64,000 bases of DNA, taken from the NCBI GenBank assembly GCA_934654475.1, contig CAKUFZ010000008.1, positions 23,700 to 87,699 of the forward strand, given 5' to 3'. Shown piece after piece: positions 26,914 to 35,193 of the stretch. Positions within the stretch are counted from its first letter, which is position 1. Every line of letters begins with the position of its first letter. Origin of the DNA: an uncultured Coriobacteriales bacterium (GTDB lineage: Bacteria; Actinomycetota; Coriobacteriia; Coriobacteriales; UMGS124). The position numbers were made by a program, and so were the translations under genes. The notes beneath the pieces were generated by a model, which was not told where the DNA came from, ran no database searches, and saw only the letters and a list, made by a program, of their open reading frames with translations.

Positions 26914-27695
26914 TGCCTATCGAGATCGAGCATCTGAGCTTCTCCTACGGTGCGCGCGAGATTCTGCACGACATCAGCCTCACCATTCCCGATCGCACGC
27001 TTGTCAACGTGCTGGGCCCCAACGGCGTGGGCAAGTCGACGCTTTTTCGCTGCATCCTGTGCCTCAACGCCAACTACACCGGAAAGATCCTGGTAGACGG
27101 GCGCGACCTGCGCAAGATGTCCATCCGTGAGCGTGCCAAGCTCATCTCCTACATCCCGCAGTCGCATTCGAGCGTCTACAACTACGAGGTCATCGACGTC
27201 GTGCTTATGAGCACGGGAACCGACCTGGGCCTGTTCAACAACCCGCGCAAGGCCCACAGGGACCGCGCGATGGAGGCGCTCGACAAGATTGGCATCGCCC
27301 ATCTGGCGCATCGTCCCTATACCGAGATTTCGGGCGGCGAGCAGCAGATGGTGCTCATCGCCCGCGCCTTGGCCCAGAACGCCAAGACCATCGTGATGGA
27401 CGAGCCCACAAGCGCCCTCGATTACGGCAACACCGTGCGCGTGCTGTCGTGCGTGCGTCAGCTCGCTCGTGACGGCCTCTCTATCATCCAGTCCACTCAT
27501 CAGCCTGACCAGGCGTTTCTATATGCCGACAAGACGCTCGTCATCTACGACGGCCGCGTGAAGGCATACGGCGACCCCAAGGACGTGGTCACGGCAGGGC
27601 TCATCTCCGACATCTACGGCGTCGACGTCGAGATCAACTCGCTCTACGACGACCGCGTGCGCGTGTGCGTGCCGATGCACGAGGCCGAGAAATAG
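26913..27695 (+). CDS. ABC importer ATPase (FecE/BtuD type)
   Basis: 260 residues, one base overlap with the permease. Walker A GPNGVGKSTLF (about residues 31-41), Q-loop YIPQSH, signature SGGEQQMVLIARALAQ, Walker B TIVMDEPTSALD and the switch His in STHQPDQ. It powers import through the permease encoded just upstream. The binding-protein gene follows after 106 bp. Confidence 0.95.
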   Translation: MPIEIEHLSFSYGAREILHDISLTIPDRTLVNVLGPNGVGKSTLFRCILCLNANYTGKILVDGRDLRKMSIRERAKLISYIPQSHSSVYNYEVIDVVLMSTGTDLGLFNNPRKAHRDRAMEALDKIGIAHLAHRPYTEISGGEQQMVLIARALAQNAKTIVMDEPTSALDYGNTVRVLSCVRQLARDGLSIIQSTHQPDQAFLYADKTLVIYDGRVKAYGDPKDVVTAGLISDIYGVDVEINSLYDDRVRVCVPMHEAEK

Positions 27696-27801
27696 CCTGC
27701 GTGCTGACGCCCCCTTGTTGCTCTGCCCGCCCACATCCCCGGTGCCGGCGGTTTCCTATAGGGGGCCTTCGGGCCCATTGGTTTGAGAGAAAGGAATGCG
27801 G

Positions 27802-28923
27802 ATGGTAAAGAACGCAAGTCGCCGCACGTTCGTCGTGGCCCTGTGCTCGGCTGCCTTGGCATGCGGCCTGGCCGTTGCGCCTCTGGCTTTCGCCGAGACC
27901 GCTGCTACAGGCGACAAGGCAAGCGCCGCCCAAACCGGTGAGACGCGCGAGTTCACCGACTCGCTTGGCCGCACCGTCGAGATCCCGGCTGAGATCACGG
28001 CCATCGCACCCTCGGGCTTCCTGCCCCAGCAGGTGCTCCTGACGGTTGCCCCCGAGAAGATGGTCTGCCTGGCAAGCCCCCTCACCGAGTCTCAGGCCCA
28101 CTTCTTTGGCGAGGAGTACGCGGGCCTCGAGGAGGTCGGCGCCATCTTCGGTGCCAAGGGCGACTTCAACCGCGAGGCCGTCGCTGCCTCCGGCGCTCAG
28201 ATCGTCATCGACGTGGGCGACACCAAGAAGGGCATGGCCGAGGACCTCGACGCCCTTCAGGAGCAGCTCGGCATTCCCTGTGTCCACATCTCCAGTAACC
28301 TGGCCACGTACGGTGACTGCTACCGTGCCCTGGGCGAGCTGCTTGGTGTTGAGGAGCGCGCCAACGAGATCGCCGATTACTGCGACGCTGCCTACAAGGA
28401 GATTTCCGATGTCATGGAGACCATCCCGGTTGAGGATCGCGTCGACGTGTTGTACCTCAGTGGCGAGGACGGTCTGTCCTGCGTGGCCAACAGCTCCTAT
28501 CAGGCCAACGTCGTCGACATGGTTTCCGACAACATCGCCGTGGTTGACGACCCCTCCGGCAAGTCTAACCAGACGAACATGGAGCAGATCATCAGCTGGG
28601 ACCCCGATTTCATCATCTTCGCCCCGCTGAGCGCCTATGACCTCGCCGGCACCGACGCCACCTGGCAGACGCTGACCGCCATCGAGGGCGGCAACTACTG
28701 CGAGGTTCCCAGCGAGCCTTACAACTGGCTCAATGGTCCGCCTTCCGTGAACCAGGTCCTGGGTATGCAGTGGCTGCCCCGCGTGCTGTATCCCGAGAAG
28801 TTTGACGACGACATGTACGAGACCGTCGCCGCGTACTACAAGACCCTGTACCAGTACGACCTGTCTGAGGACGAATTCAACGAGATCACCGCTCGCGCCG
28901 TCCCCGTGGTCGACCAGAAGTAG
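27802..28923 (+). CDS. Periplasmic-type binding protein of the FecCD importer
   Basis: 373 residues. ATG 27802 is favoured over 27796 because AGAAAGGA ends 6 nt before it and would touch the earlier ATG. A Sec signal (FVVALCSAALACGLAVAPLA) is followed by FAET, a signal peptidase I site. A canonical lipobox is lacking, although a Cys is present in the hydrophobic core. The mature part has the helical-backbone binding-protein pattern of family PF01497 (EFTDSLGRTVEIPAEITAIA). The C-terminal piece WLNGPPSVNQVLGMQWL resembles binding proteins of the MolA/siderophore group. Substrate candidates are molybdate/tungstate, haem or an iron chelate. Confidence 0.88.
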   Translation: MVKNASRRTFVVALCSAALACGLAVAPLAFAETAATGDKASAAQTGETREFTDSLGRTVEIPAEITAIAPSGFLPQQVLLTVAPEKMVCLASPLTESQAHFFGEEYAGLEEVGAIFGAKGDFNREAVAASGAQIVIDVGDTKKGMAEDLDALQEQLGIPCVHISSNLATYGDCYRALGELLGVEERANEIADYCDAAYKEISDVMETIPVEDRVDVLYLSGEDGLSCVANSSYQANVVDMVSDNIAVVDDPSGKSNQTNMEQIISWDPDFIIFAPLSAYDLAGTDATWQTLTAIEGGNYCEVPSEPYNWLNGPPSVNQVLGMQWLPRVLYPEKFDDDMYETVAAYYKTLYQYDLSEDEFNEITARAVPVVDQK

Positions 28924-28959
28924 CTTGTAAAGCAAGCTTCTTCTGTAGGCTTTGCCGAG

Positions 28960-29001
28960 AACCGCCGTCTGTGCCTCAAGGGGCATGGGCGGCGGTTTTT
29001 T
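28960..29001 (+). terminator. Intrinsic terminator after the importer operon
   Basis: AACCGCC and GGCGGTT, with an inner TGCC/GGCA pair, form a hairpin that runs into TTTTTT. It starts 37 bp after the binding-protein stop. Confidence 0.85.
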
Positions 29002-29161
29002 GCACCCTTAGAAAGAAATGCCAGTTCAGAGCCTACACAACAATGCATTAAAGCGCTGTAGAGCTTCATTCGCAGCCGCTCAGGGGCAAAAATCTGGAAT
29101 CAGACGCGATGAGATCGCAGGCGCCGAGGGGTCGGCGCAAAAGGGACAAAGGGGAGCGACG

Positions 29162-30310
29162 ATGGACGATCAGACGATGCTTGCGGCGATTGACGATGAG
29201 GCTGTCGAGCCTGATATGAGCGTTGCCTCTCCTGAGTCTGTACCTGCAATCGACGAGTCGGCCGAGGCTGTGGACACCGTCGAGGAAACCCCCGAGGAGG
29301 CTGCCGCCCGCGAGGCTGCTGAGCTTGCCGAGAAGCGGGAGCGCGAGGCCCGTGAGGCTGCAGAGCGCGCGGCTGCCGACGAGGCTGCCCGCGAGGAGCG
29401 TGCCCAGGCTGCCGTCGAGAAACTCTCGAAGGGCGCCGGCTGGGCCGCGCAGGCAGGCGTCTACTACGACGCGACCCACGGTGCGGTCAAGGCAACGAGC
29501 GTTTCTGCGGCAAAGCAGGCGGCCCGCCCCGCCGATGAGGATGCCCCTACCGACGAGCGGACCGAAGACGAGCTCGTTGCCGAACTTACCGACGTGGCAC
29601 ATGAGGGCGACTCCCTCGACGACATCCAGGCCAGCGAGGCCGATGCCGGCTACATCGACCCTGTCGTCTTCGGCCGCATGGTCGCCAAGGTCACCGAGGC
29701 TGTGACGCGCAACCCCCTGCAGCGCGAGCTCTTCTACAAGGTGCTCTCATTTTGCCAGGAGTCCAAGCCCCTGCGCGAGATCGAGCAGATGGTCATGGCG
29801 CTGCCGGGCTTTGAGCGCACCTCGGCCAACGCCTATCACTTCATCGCCGTTATGGAAAACGCCGGTGGCTTGGAGCGCTTCGAGCTTGACGACGAAGGCG
29901 ATGTCGTGGACGACGCCCGCAAGGCCGGGCTCACCGAGGACGAGATCGACGACCTCGTGGCCGAGTACGCGTTCATGACCACGCCCGCCGGGCAGGCCGT
30001 GGTGGAGCAGCACACGCCCCGCGCGCGCATCATCGAGCTCTTGGGCCTTGTGCCCGAGCGTCGCGACACCTACATCGAGCTCATGGAGTTCCTGGCCGAG
30101 GAGCCTCGCACCTACAACGAGGTCACGCAGTTGCTCGACGGCCGCGACGTGCTCTGGCACCTGGACTCCAAGGGCAATCCTGAGCGTATGCAGCCCAGCG
30201 TCTTCTTGGACAAGCTGCATGACGCCGCCGCCATCGAGTGGCACCAAGGTTGGCAACTTAGCGAGGAGGGTCGCACCTACCTCGATGAGTTGAAGAGCGT
30301 CCAAAACTAG
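29162..30310 (+). CDS. Hypothetical acidic protein with two winged-helix-like segments
   Basis: 382 residues; GGGGAG lies upstream of the ATG at 29162. Residues 1-90 are acidic with an Ala/Glu/Arg coiled coil (AAREAAELAEKREREAREAA). Two later segments look alike in plan. One is RELFYKVLSFCQESKPLREI plus FIAVMENAGGLERFELDDEG (about residues 192-245). The other is RDTYIELMEFLAEEPRTYNE plus LDKLHDAAAIEWHQGWQLSE (about 300-375). Each has helices followed by a beta wing, as in small winged helices. Thus it may bind DNA or protein. It lies 47 bp upstream of the molybdoenzyme gene on the same strand, suggesting a regulatory or assembly role there. No signal peptide. I do not recognise a named family. 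Confidence 0.75.
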   Translation: MDDQTMLAAIDDEAVEPDMSVASPESVPAIDESAEAVDTVEETPEEAAAREAAELAEKREREAREAAERAAADEAAREERAQAAVEKLSKGAGWAAQAGVYYDATHGAVKATSVSAAKQAARPADEDAPTDERTEDELVAELTDVAHEGDSLDDIQASEADAGYIDPVVFGRMVAKVTEAVTRNPLQRELFYKVLSFCQESKPLREIEQMVMALPGFERTSANAYHFIAVMENAGGLERFELDDEGDVVDDARKAGLTEDEIDDLVAEYAFMTTPAGQAVVEQHTPRARIIELLGLVPERRDTYIELMEFLAEEPRTYNEVTQLLDGRDVLWHLDSKGNPERMQPSVFLDKLHDAAAIEWHQGWQLSEEGRTYLDELKSVQN

Positions 30311-30357
30311 GCGCTCTTCCGTATATGTACGTAAAAGCAAGGGAGAGGGAGGAAAGC

Positions 30358-33231
30358 ATGGCAGCAAACACCAACGTCACACGCCGCAGCTTTGTCAAGG
30401 CAGCAGCGCTTGCCGGCGCGGCGGTGGCCATCGGCACCCAGATGAGCGGTTCTCTCGTCGAGGCGCCTGCGGCATACGCTGACGAGGCTGACGACGTCAA
30501 GAAGGTCTACACCTCTTGTCACGGCTGCATCCAGATGTGCCCGGCTATCGCCACCATCGAGAACGGCGTGGTCACCAAGCTCGAGGGCGACGACCGCGCC
30601 CCCGTGTCTAAGGGCTCTCTGTGCATCAAGGGCCTCAACCAGCTGCACACCATGTACAGCCCGCGCCGTATCCTGCACCCGCTGAAGCGCGTCGGCGAGC
30701 GTGGCACGACCGACTTCGAGGTCATCTCCTGGGACGAGGCTATCGAGCTTGCGGCCACCCAGATCAAGGACGCCATTGACCAGTACGGCAACTACTCCTT
30801 CTTCTCCTCCGTTGGCGGCGGCGGCGCTTACTCGTTCATGGAGGCCATGACGCTTCCTATGGCGTTCGGCTCCCCCACCGTCTTTGAGCCTGGTTGCGCC
30901 CAGTGCTACCTGCCCCGTTGGTCCCTGTCGAAGCTCTTCTACGGTGGCGACGACCAGTCCATCGCAGACAACGCCGTCCAGGAGATCTTCCGCGACGAGG
31001 AGAACAACAAGACCGAGCTCGTCGTGATCTGGGGCGCCCAGCCCTCCGTCTCCGAGACCGCTGAGTCCGGCCGCGGCATGGCCGAGCTGCGCGCTCGCGG
31101 CGTCAAGACCATCGTCGTCGACCCGAACTTCTCGCCCGACGCCGCCAAGGCCGACGTGTGGCTCCCCGTTCGCCCCGAGACCGACACGGGCGTGCTGCTG
31201 TCCTGGTACCGCTACATCTTCGAGAACAAGCTCTACGACGAAGAGTTCACCAAGTACTGGACGAACCTGCCCTTCCTGATCGACCCCGACACCAAGCTTC
31301 CCGTCAAGGCTCAGGAGCTTTTCCCCGACTTCCAGCAGACCACGCCCGAGAACACCCCGGCGTACGTGTGCTACGACCTCAAGACCGGCGCCGTTGCTCC
31401 CTTCGAGTACAGCGCTCCTGCCGACTCCGCCGTTGATCCCGAGATCTTCTGGGAGGGCGAGCACGAGGGCAAGACGTACAAGACCGCCGGCCAGATCTAC
31501 AAGGATCAGGCTGAGCCCTGGACCTTCGAGCACACCGAGGAAGTCACCTGGGTTCCCGCCGACCTCAACGAGAAGGCCGTCAAGATGTACGCCGAGAACT
31601 GGGGCGGCATTGCCAACGGCGTCGCAGCCGACATGAGCGAGTCCGCCTCCCAGGTGCCCCTGGGCTGCATGGGCTTGGACGCCATCATGGGCCGCATCAA
31701 CAAGCCCGGCGTCACCATGACGCAGAAGGGCGGCGGCTACTTCGCCACCATGACCGACACCGGTGAGACCGTCAACACGCGCCCGGTCACCTACAACAAC
31801 GGCTTTAGCGGCATGTTCTCCGACATGTACGGCGTGGGTGCCGTCATCGGCATGTCCGACGCTGAGAACGAGGAGCGCATCAAGGCTCTGGGCGAGGCTA
31901 TGCCTGACTCCCAGAAGACCCTCAACAAGCTGCTCCAGGATCGTCTGGGCATGAAGTACCACAAGGGCCTCTACGCTTGGTGCCACTCCCACATCCCCAC
32001 GGTGCGCGAGGCCATCGCCACTGGCGAGCCCTTCAAGCCGCGCGTGTGGTTCGACATGTCGGGCAACAAGCTCGCGATGCTCGGTAACGCCAAGAGCTGG
32101 TACGACGTCTTCCCCGAGGTGGACTTCATCATCGGCCAGTACCCGATGCTGACCTCCTTCCACATCGAGGCCGCCGACCTGGTCTTCCCGCTGCGCGAGT
32201 GGCTCGAGGAGCCTATGGTCAACATGACCCAGCTCGACACCCAGTGGCTGCAGAACGAGTGCACCCACATCGGCGAGACCGTCTCCCACTCCATTCCTGC
32301 TGCACAGGTCATCAAGAAGTGCCAGGAGCTGTGGGGCGGCTCCATCCCCGGCGGCCTCGAGCTCGCTCCCGGCGTCTCCGCCTACCTGGGCAACGCCACC
32401 GAGCAGGAGGTCAAGGACTCCGTCGCACAGACCCTGGGCGCTGCCGATTGGGATACCCTCCAGTCCGACATCGACGCCTACGTGCCTTGCGTGACGCCCG
32501 ACTACTTCAACTACCTGCAGCATGAGCAGCTCTGCGACGACGGCCTGCCTTCGGGCTTCGCCACCGAGTCGCGCAAGGTCGAGGTCTACTGCCAGATTCT
32601 TCTGCGCATGGCCCGCAACGGCTACCCGTTCTGCTACCCCGAGCCGCAGGAGGCCTGCGACGACTACAGCCCGATCTGCGAGTTCATCGAACCCGCCGAG
32701 TCGCCTATCAACGACGAGGCCAACGGTGAGGGCGGCCAGTACCCGTTCATCCTGACCTCCGGCCGCGTGCCGTACTTCCATCACGGCACCATGCGCCACG
32801 CCGCGTTCTCCCGCGAGCTCTATCCTGCGCCTCACGTGCGCATCAACCCGCGCTCCGCTGCCGACCTCGACATCGCCGACGGCGACTGGCTCAAGATCAC
32901 GAGCCGCCGCGGTGAGATCGCCGGCATCGCCGAGCTCACCGAGGGCGTGGCCCCCGGCGTTGTCTGGATGGAGCGCTACTGGAACCCCGAGTGCTTCGAC
33001 GAGTCCATCCCCGCAGAGCAGCGCTCCGCTGGCTGGCGCGAGATGAACGTCAACGTGCTGACCAAGAACGACGCCCCGTTCAACGAGGTGTACGGCTCTT
33101 ACACCAACCGCGGCTTCACCGTGCGCGTGGAGAAGGGCGACAAGCCTGCCAACGTTTGGATTGAGCCCGAGGAGTTCCAGCCCTTCATGCCCACGCTCCA
33201 GAGCGAGCCCAAGACTGAGGATGTGTTCTAA
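30358..33231 (+). CDS. Tat-exported molybdopterin oxidoreductase, catalytic subunit (DMSO reductase family)
   Basis: 957 residues from ATG 30358 (GGGAGGAAA upstream). Tat signal TRRSFVKAAALAGAAVAIG. An N-terminal [4Fe-4S] site is formed by C54, C57, C61 (SCHGCIQMC) and C89 (SLCIKG). Then come the molybdopterin-binding domains (WDEAIELAATQIKDAI, LVVIWGAQPSVSETAESGRG, VDPNFSPDAAKADVWLPVRP) and the C-terminal dinucleotide-binding domain (YPFILTSGRVPYFHHGTMRH, VRINPRSAADLDIADGDWLK). The residue that ligates Mo cannot be assigned by eye; EPGCAQCYLPRW is the region to inspect. The FeS subunit overlaps by one base and a TorD-type chaperone lies downstream. No membrane-anchor subunit is nearby. Substrate unknown; the Eggerthellaceae relatives include catechol dehydroxylases, so this is one possibility. 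Confidence 0.88.
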   Translation: MAANTNVTRRSFVKAAALAGAAVAIGTQMSGSLVEAPAAYADEADDVKKVYTSCHGCIQMCPAIATIENGVVTKLEGDDRAPVSKGSLCIKGLNQLHTMYSPRRILHPLKRVGERGTTDFEVISWDEAIELAATQIKDAIDQYGNYSFFSSVGGGGAYSFMEAMTLPMAFGSPTVFEPGCAQCYLPRWSLSKLFYGGDDQSIADNAVQEIFRDEENNKTELVVIWGAQPSVSETAESGRGMAELRARGVKTIVVDPNFSPDAAKADVWLPVRPETDTGVLLSWYRYIFENKLYDEEFTKYWTNLPFLIDPDTKLPVKAQELFPDFQQTTPENTPAYVCYDLKTGAVAPFEYSAPADSAVDPEIFWEGEHEGKTYKTAGQIYKDQAEPWTFEHTEEVTWVPADLNEKAVKMYAENWGGIANGVAADMSESASQVPLGCMGLDAIMGRINKPGVTMTQKGGGYFATMTDTGETVNTRPVTYNNGFSGMFSDMYGVGAVIGMSDAENEERIKALGEAMPDSQKTLNKLLQDRLGMKYHKGLYAWCHSHIPTVREAIATGEPFKPRVWFDMSGNKLAMLGNAKSWYDVFPEVDFIIGQYPMLTSFHIEAADLVFPLREWLEEPMVNMTQLDTQWLQNECTHIGETVSHSIPAAQVIKKCQELWGGSIPGGLELAPGVSAYLGNATEQEVKDSVAQTLGAADWDTLQSDIDAYVPCVTPDYFNYLQHEQLCDDGLPSGFATESRKVEVYCQILLRMARNGYPFCYPEPQEACDDYSPICEFIEPAESPINDEANGEGGQYPFILTSGRVPYFHHGTMRHAAFSRELYPAPHVRINPRSAADLDIADGDWLKITSRRGEIAGIAELTEGVAPGVVWMERYWNPECFDESIPAEQRSAGWREMNVNVLTKNDAPFNEVYGSYTNRGFTVRVEKGDKPANVWIEPEEFQPFMPTLQSEPKTEDVF

Positions 33232-33833
33232 TGAGAAACTGCCTTGTTATCGATCTGGACCGCTGCTCCGGCTGCGACTCCTGCATCGCCGCTTGCAAGC
33301 ATGAGAACGGCATCGGCCTGGGCGTGTACCGCAACACCGTGGACCGCATGGGCCCCATCGGCGAGTGGCCTCGCCCGCAGCAGTACTGGCTGCCTCGCCA
33401 GTGCCAGCAGTGCGACAACGCCCCCTGCCTCGAGGTGTGCCCCACCGGCGCCACCTATCGCGATGACGAGTACGGCCTGATCGTCATCAACCAGGAGCAG
33501 TGCATCGGCTGCCAGCAGTGCATGACTGCCTGCCCCTTCGACGCCCGCTGGTTCGACGCCGCCAACTCCGTCGTTGAGAAGTGCGACGGCTGCATCGACA
33601 GGCTCAAGAAGGGCGAGAAGCCTGCATGCGTGCACAACTGCTGCTGCGGCGCCCGTCTCTTCGGCGACCTCGACGACCCCGAGTCCGACGTCTCGAAGGC
33701 CCTGGCCGCAGCCGACCCCGCGTCGCTGCACCAGTTCAACGACGAGCTCGGCGTCTCGCCCCGCACCGTCTACATCCTGTCGGAGAAGGTTTGCCCCTGG
33801 CAGGACGAGAAGACCGCCTATCGCGCTCGCTAA
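33231..33833 (+). CDS. Four-cluster ferredoxin subunit of the molybdoenzyme (DmsB/NrfC type)
   Basis: 200 residues; its ATG overlaps the upstream stop (TAATG). Four Cys groups bind four [4Fe-4S] clusters: CSGCDSCIAAC, CQQCDNAPCLEVC, CIGCQQCMTAC and CDGC with CVHNC. It carries electrons to the catalytic subunit. It has no Tat signal of its own, so it would be exported as a passenger with its partner. The usual third gene (a quinol-oxidising membrane subunit) does not follow. A palindromic repeat array begins 6 bp after the stop. Confidence 0.92.
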   Translation: MRNCLVIDLDRCSGCDSCIAACKHENGIGLGVYRNTVDRMGPIGEWPRPQQYWLPRQCQQCDNAPCLEVCPTGATYRDDEYGLIVINQEQCIGCQQCMTACPFDARWFDAANSVVEKCDGCIDRLKKGEKPACVHNCCCGARLFGDLDDPESDVSKALAAADPASLHQFNDELGVSPRTVYILSEKVCPWQDEKTAYRAR

Positions 33834-33838
33834 AGCGT

Positions 33839-34112
33839 TGCGGAACCTGGCCTGCTGCGTTCTCGGGAGGCTCACGTACATCTAGTACGCATCGCCTCCC
33901 GACGCCTTGCAGGCCAGAACCCGCGTTTTGGGATGTTGCGGAACCTCGTCCGCCGCGTTCTCCACGGGACTCGTCGCAAAGGACGCTCCGTGCACAGGAG
34001 CTCACGTACATCTAGTACGCATCGCACCTGTGCGCCTTGCGGACGAGAACCCGCGTTTGGTTCACTGCGGAACCTGGAATGACGCAATGGGACGGATGTA
34101 ATGCGTCATTCC
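33839..34112 (+). repeat. Palindromic repeat array A (two full units and a third hairpin)
   Basis: Unit 1 (33839 on): outer arms CTGGCCTGC/GCAGGCCAG (33847-33855, 33909-33917), inner arms CGGGAGGC/GCCTCCCG (33864-33871, 33894-33901), tip CGTAC-ATCTA-GTACG. Unit 2 (33937 on): outer arms CTCGTCCGC/GCGGACGAG (33945-33953, 34039-34047), inner arms GCACAGG/CCTGTGC (33992-33998, 34027-34033), the same tip, plus an extra CACGG/CCGTG hairpin. Unit 3: TGCGGAACCT followed by GGAATGACGCA/TGCGTCATTCC (34076-34086, 34102-34112). Units are joined by conserved AGAACCCGCGTTT and TGCGGAACCT. Arms change between units but stay complementary. The same family occurs inverted at 63608-64000. The remaining gap to 34270 holds one GGGGGCG/CGCCCCC hairpin and no gene. 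Confidence 0.85.
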
Positions 34113-34270
34113 CTTTGAGCGGGTTGGGTTGAATGATTGATTGATGGGGGCGGGGTTGCCTGTGTGGCGCCTCGCCCCCATGACACAAAGGGACGGGTGC
34201 AGTGCGCTGTTCTCGGACCTTGCAAGATGGAGCTGCCGCTTGTGCGGCGTTGTCACGGAGAGGAACCACA

Positions 34271-35077
34271 ATGAGCGAGAACACGATGGCCGAGACGCTA
34301 GATACCCAGGCCGAGGCCACCTCCGCCGACGCCGCCGCACAGGCTGAGCAGGCTGCGACTGCCGTTCCCGAGGAGGTTGCCGCTGCCCTTGAGGGCCGCG
34401 CCGCCTTCTACGAGACGCTTGCAGGCCTTTTCTGGATGCCGCTTACCGCCGAGCAGGTAGAGGCCATGGCCAACCAGGACTTCTCCGCCTATGCCGAGCT
34501 CAACGAGGACTTCGCCGACGGCGTGAACGACATCACGCGCTACCTGCGCAAGCGCAACACCGGCACGCGCGACGAGATGGCCGTGGACTTCACGGGCACC
34601 TTCACGGGCATCAAGACCTACGAGGGCAAGACCGCCGTGCCGTACAAGTCGGTCTTCACGAGCGAAGACGGCCTTATGTACCAGGAGGGTTTCCGCGAGG
34701 TGTACCACGCCTTCAAGGCTGAGGCCATCAAGAAGCGCGCCGGGCTCGACTACCCCGACGACCACATCTCGTTCCTCTGCCAGTTCATGGCCATCATGAG
34801 CCGCCGCACGCTCGAGGCCCTGCAGGCCGGCGACTACGACAAAGCCGCCCACGACGTGAAGGCCTCCGCCGACTTCCTCGACAACAACATCCTCTCCTGG
34901 TACGACCAGCTCATGGAGCGTTCGCTGTTGCTCATCAAGACCCGCTTCTACAAGGGTGTCATGAAGCTTGCACGTGGCTTCTTCACGCTCGACCGCGAGA
35001 CGCTGGCCGACCTGGCCGATGAAGTTGCCGAGCTTGCCGAGGCGGCCAAGAAGGCCGAAGGGACCCCTGCCGAGTAA
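34271..35077 (+). CDS. TorD/DmsD-type chaperone for the molybdoenzyme
   Basis: 268 residues from ATG 34271 (GAGAGGAACC upstream). After an acidic, Ala-rich N-terminus of about 40 residues, the all-helical body shows RAAFYETLAGLFWMPLTAEQ, MAVDFTGTFTGIK, VFTSEDGLMYQEGFREVY, DYPDDHISFLCQFMAIM and NNILSWYDQL. These fit the TorD family (YxxLAxLFxxPL start, then EYxxLF-like and LPDHLxxELEFM-like motifs). The protein would hold the Tat signal of the catalytic subunit and help cofactor insertion before export. It is separated from the FeS gene by the repeat array, so it may be co-transcribed through it or have its own promoter. Confidence 0.85.
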   Translation: MSENTMAETLDTQAEATSADAAAQAEQAATAVPEEVAAALEGRAAFYETLAGLFWMPLTAEQVEAMANQDFSAYAELNEDFADGVNDITRYLRKRNTGTRDEMAVDFTGTFTGIKTYEGKTAVPYKSVFTSEDGLMYQEGFREVYHAFKAEAIKKRAGLDYPDDHISFLCQFMAIMSRRTLEALQAGDYDKAAHDVKASADFLDNNILSWYDQLMERSLLLIKTRFYKGVMKLARGFFTLDRETLADLADEVAELAEAAKKAEGTPAE

Positions 35078-35193
35078 CGCAAAGCTTGCCTGTCCTTTCA
35101 AGGCATCCAAAAATATAGTTGAGCTGCCACTTTTGCCCTCTCCTCTTTTTTGCGTACAATCATGTGCGTGCATTCAAGGGGAGAGGGTTTTGT

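Noticed and set aside
33839..34112. Reading the palindromic array as a CRISPR
   Set aside because: There are no short identical repeats with unique spacers of regular length; the variable parts are self-complementary arms, and no cas gene is in the window.
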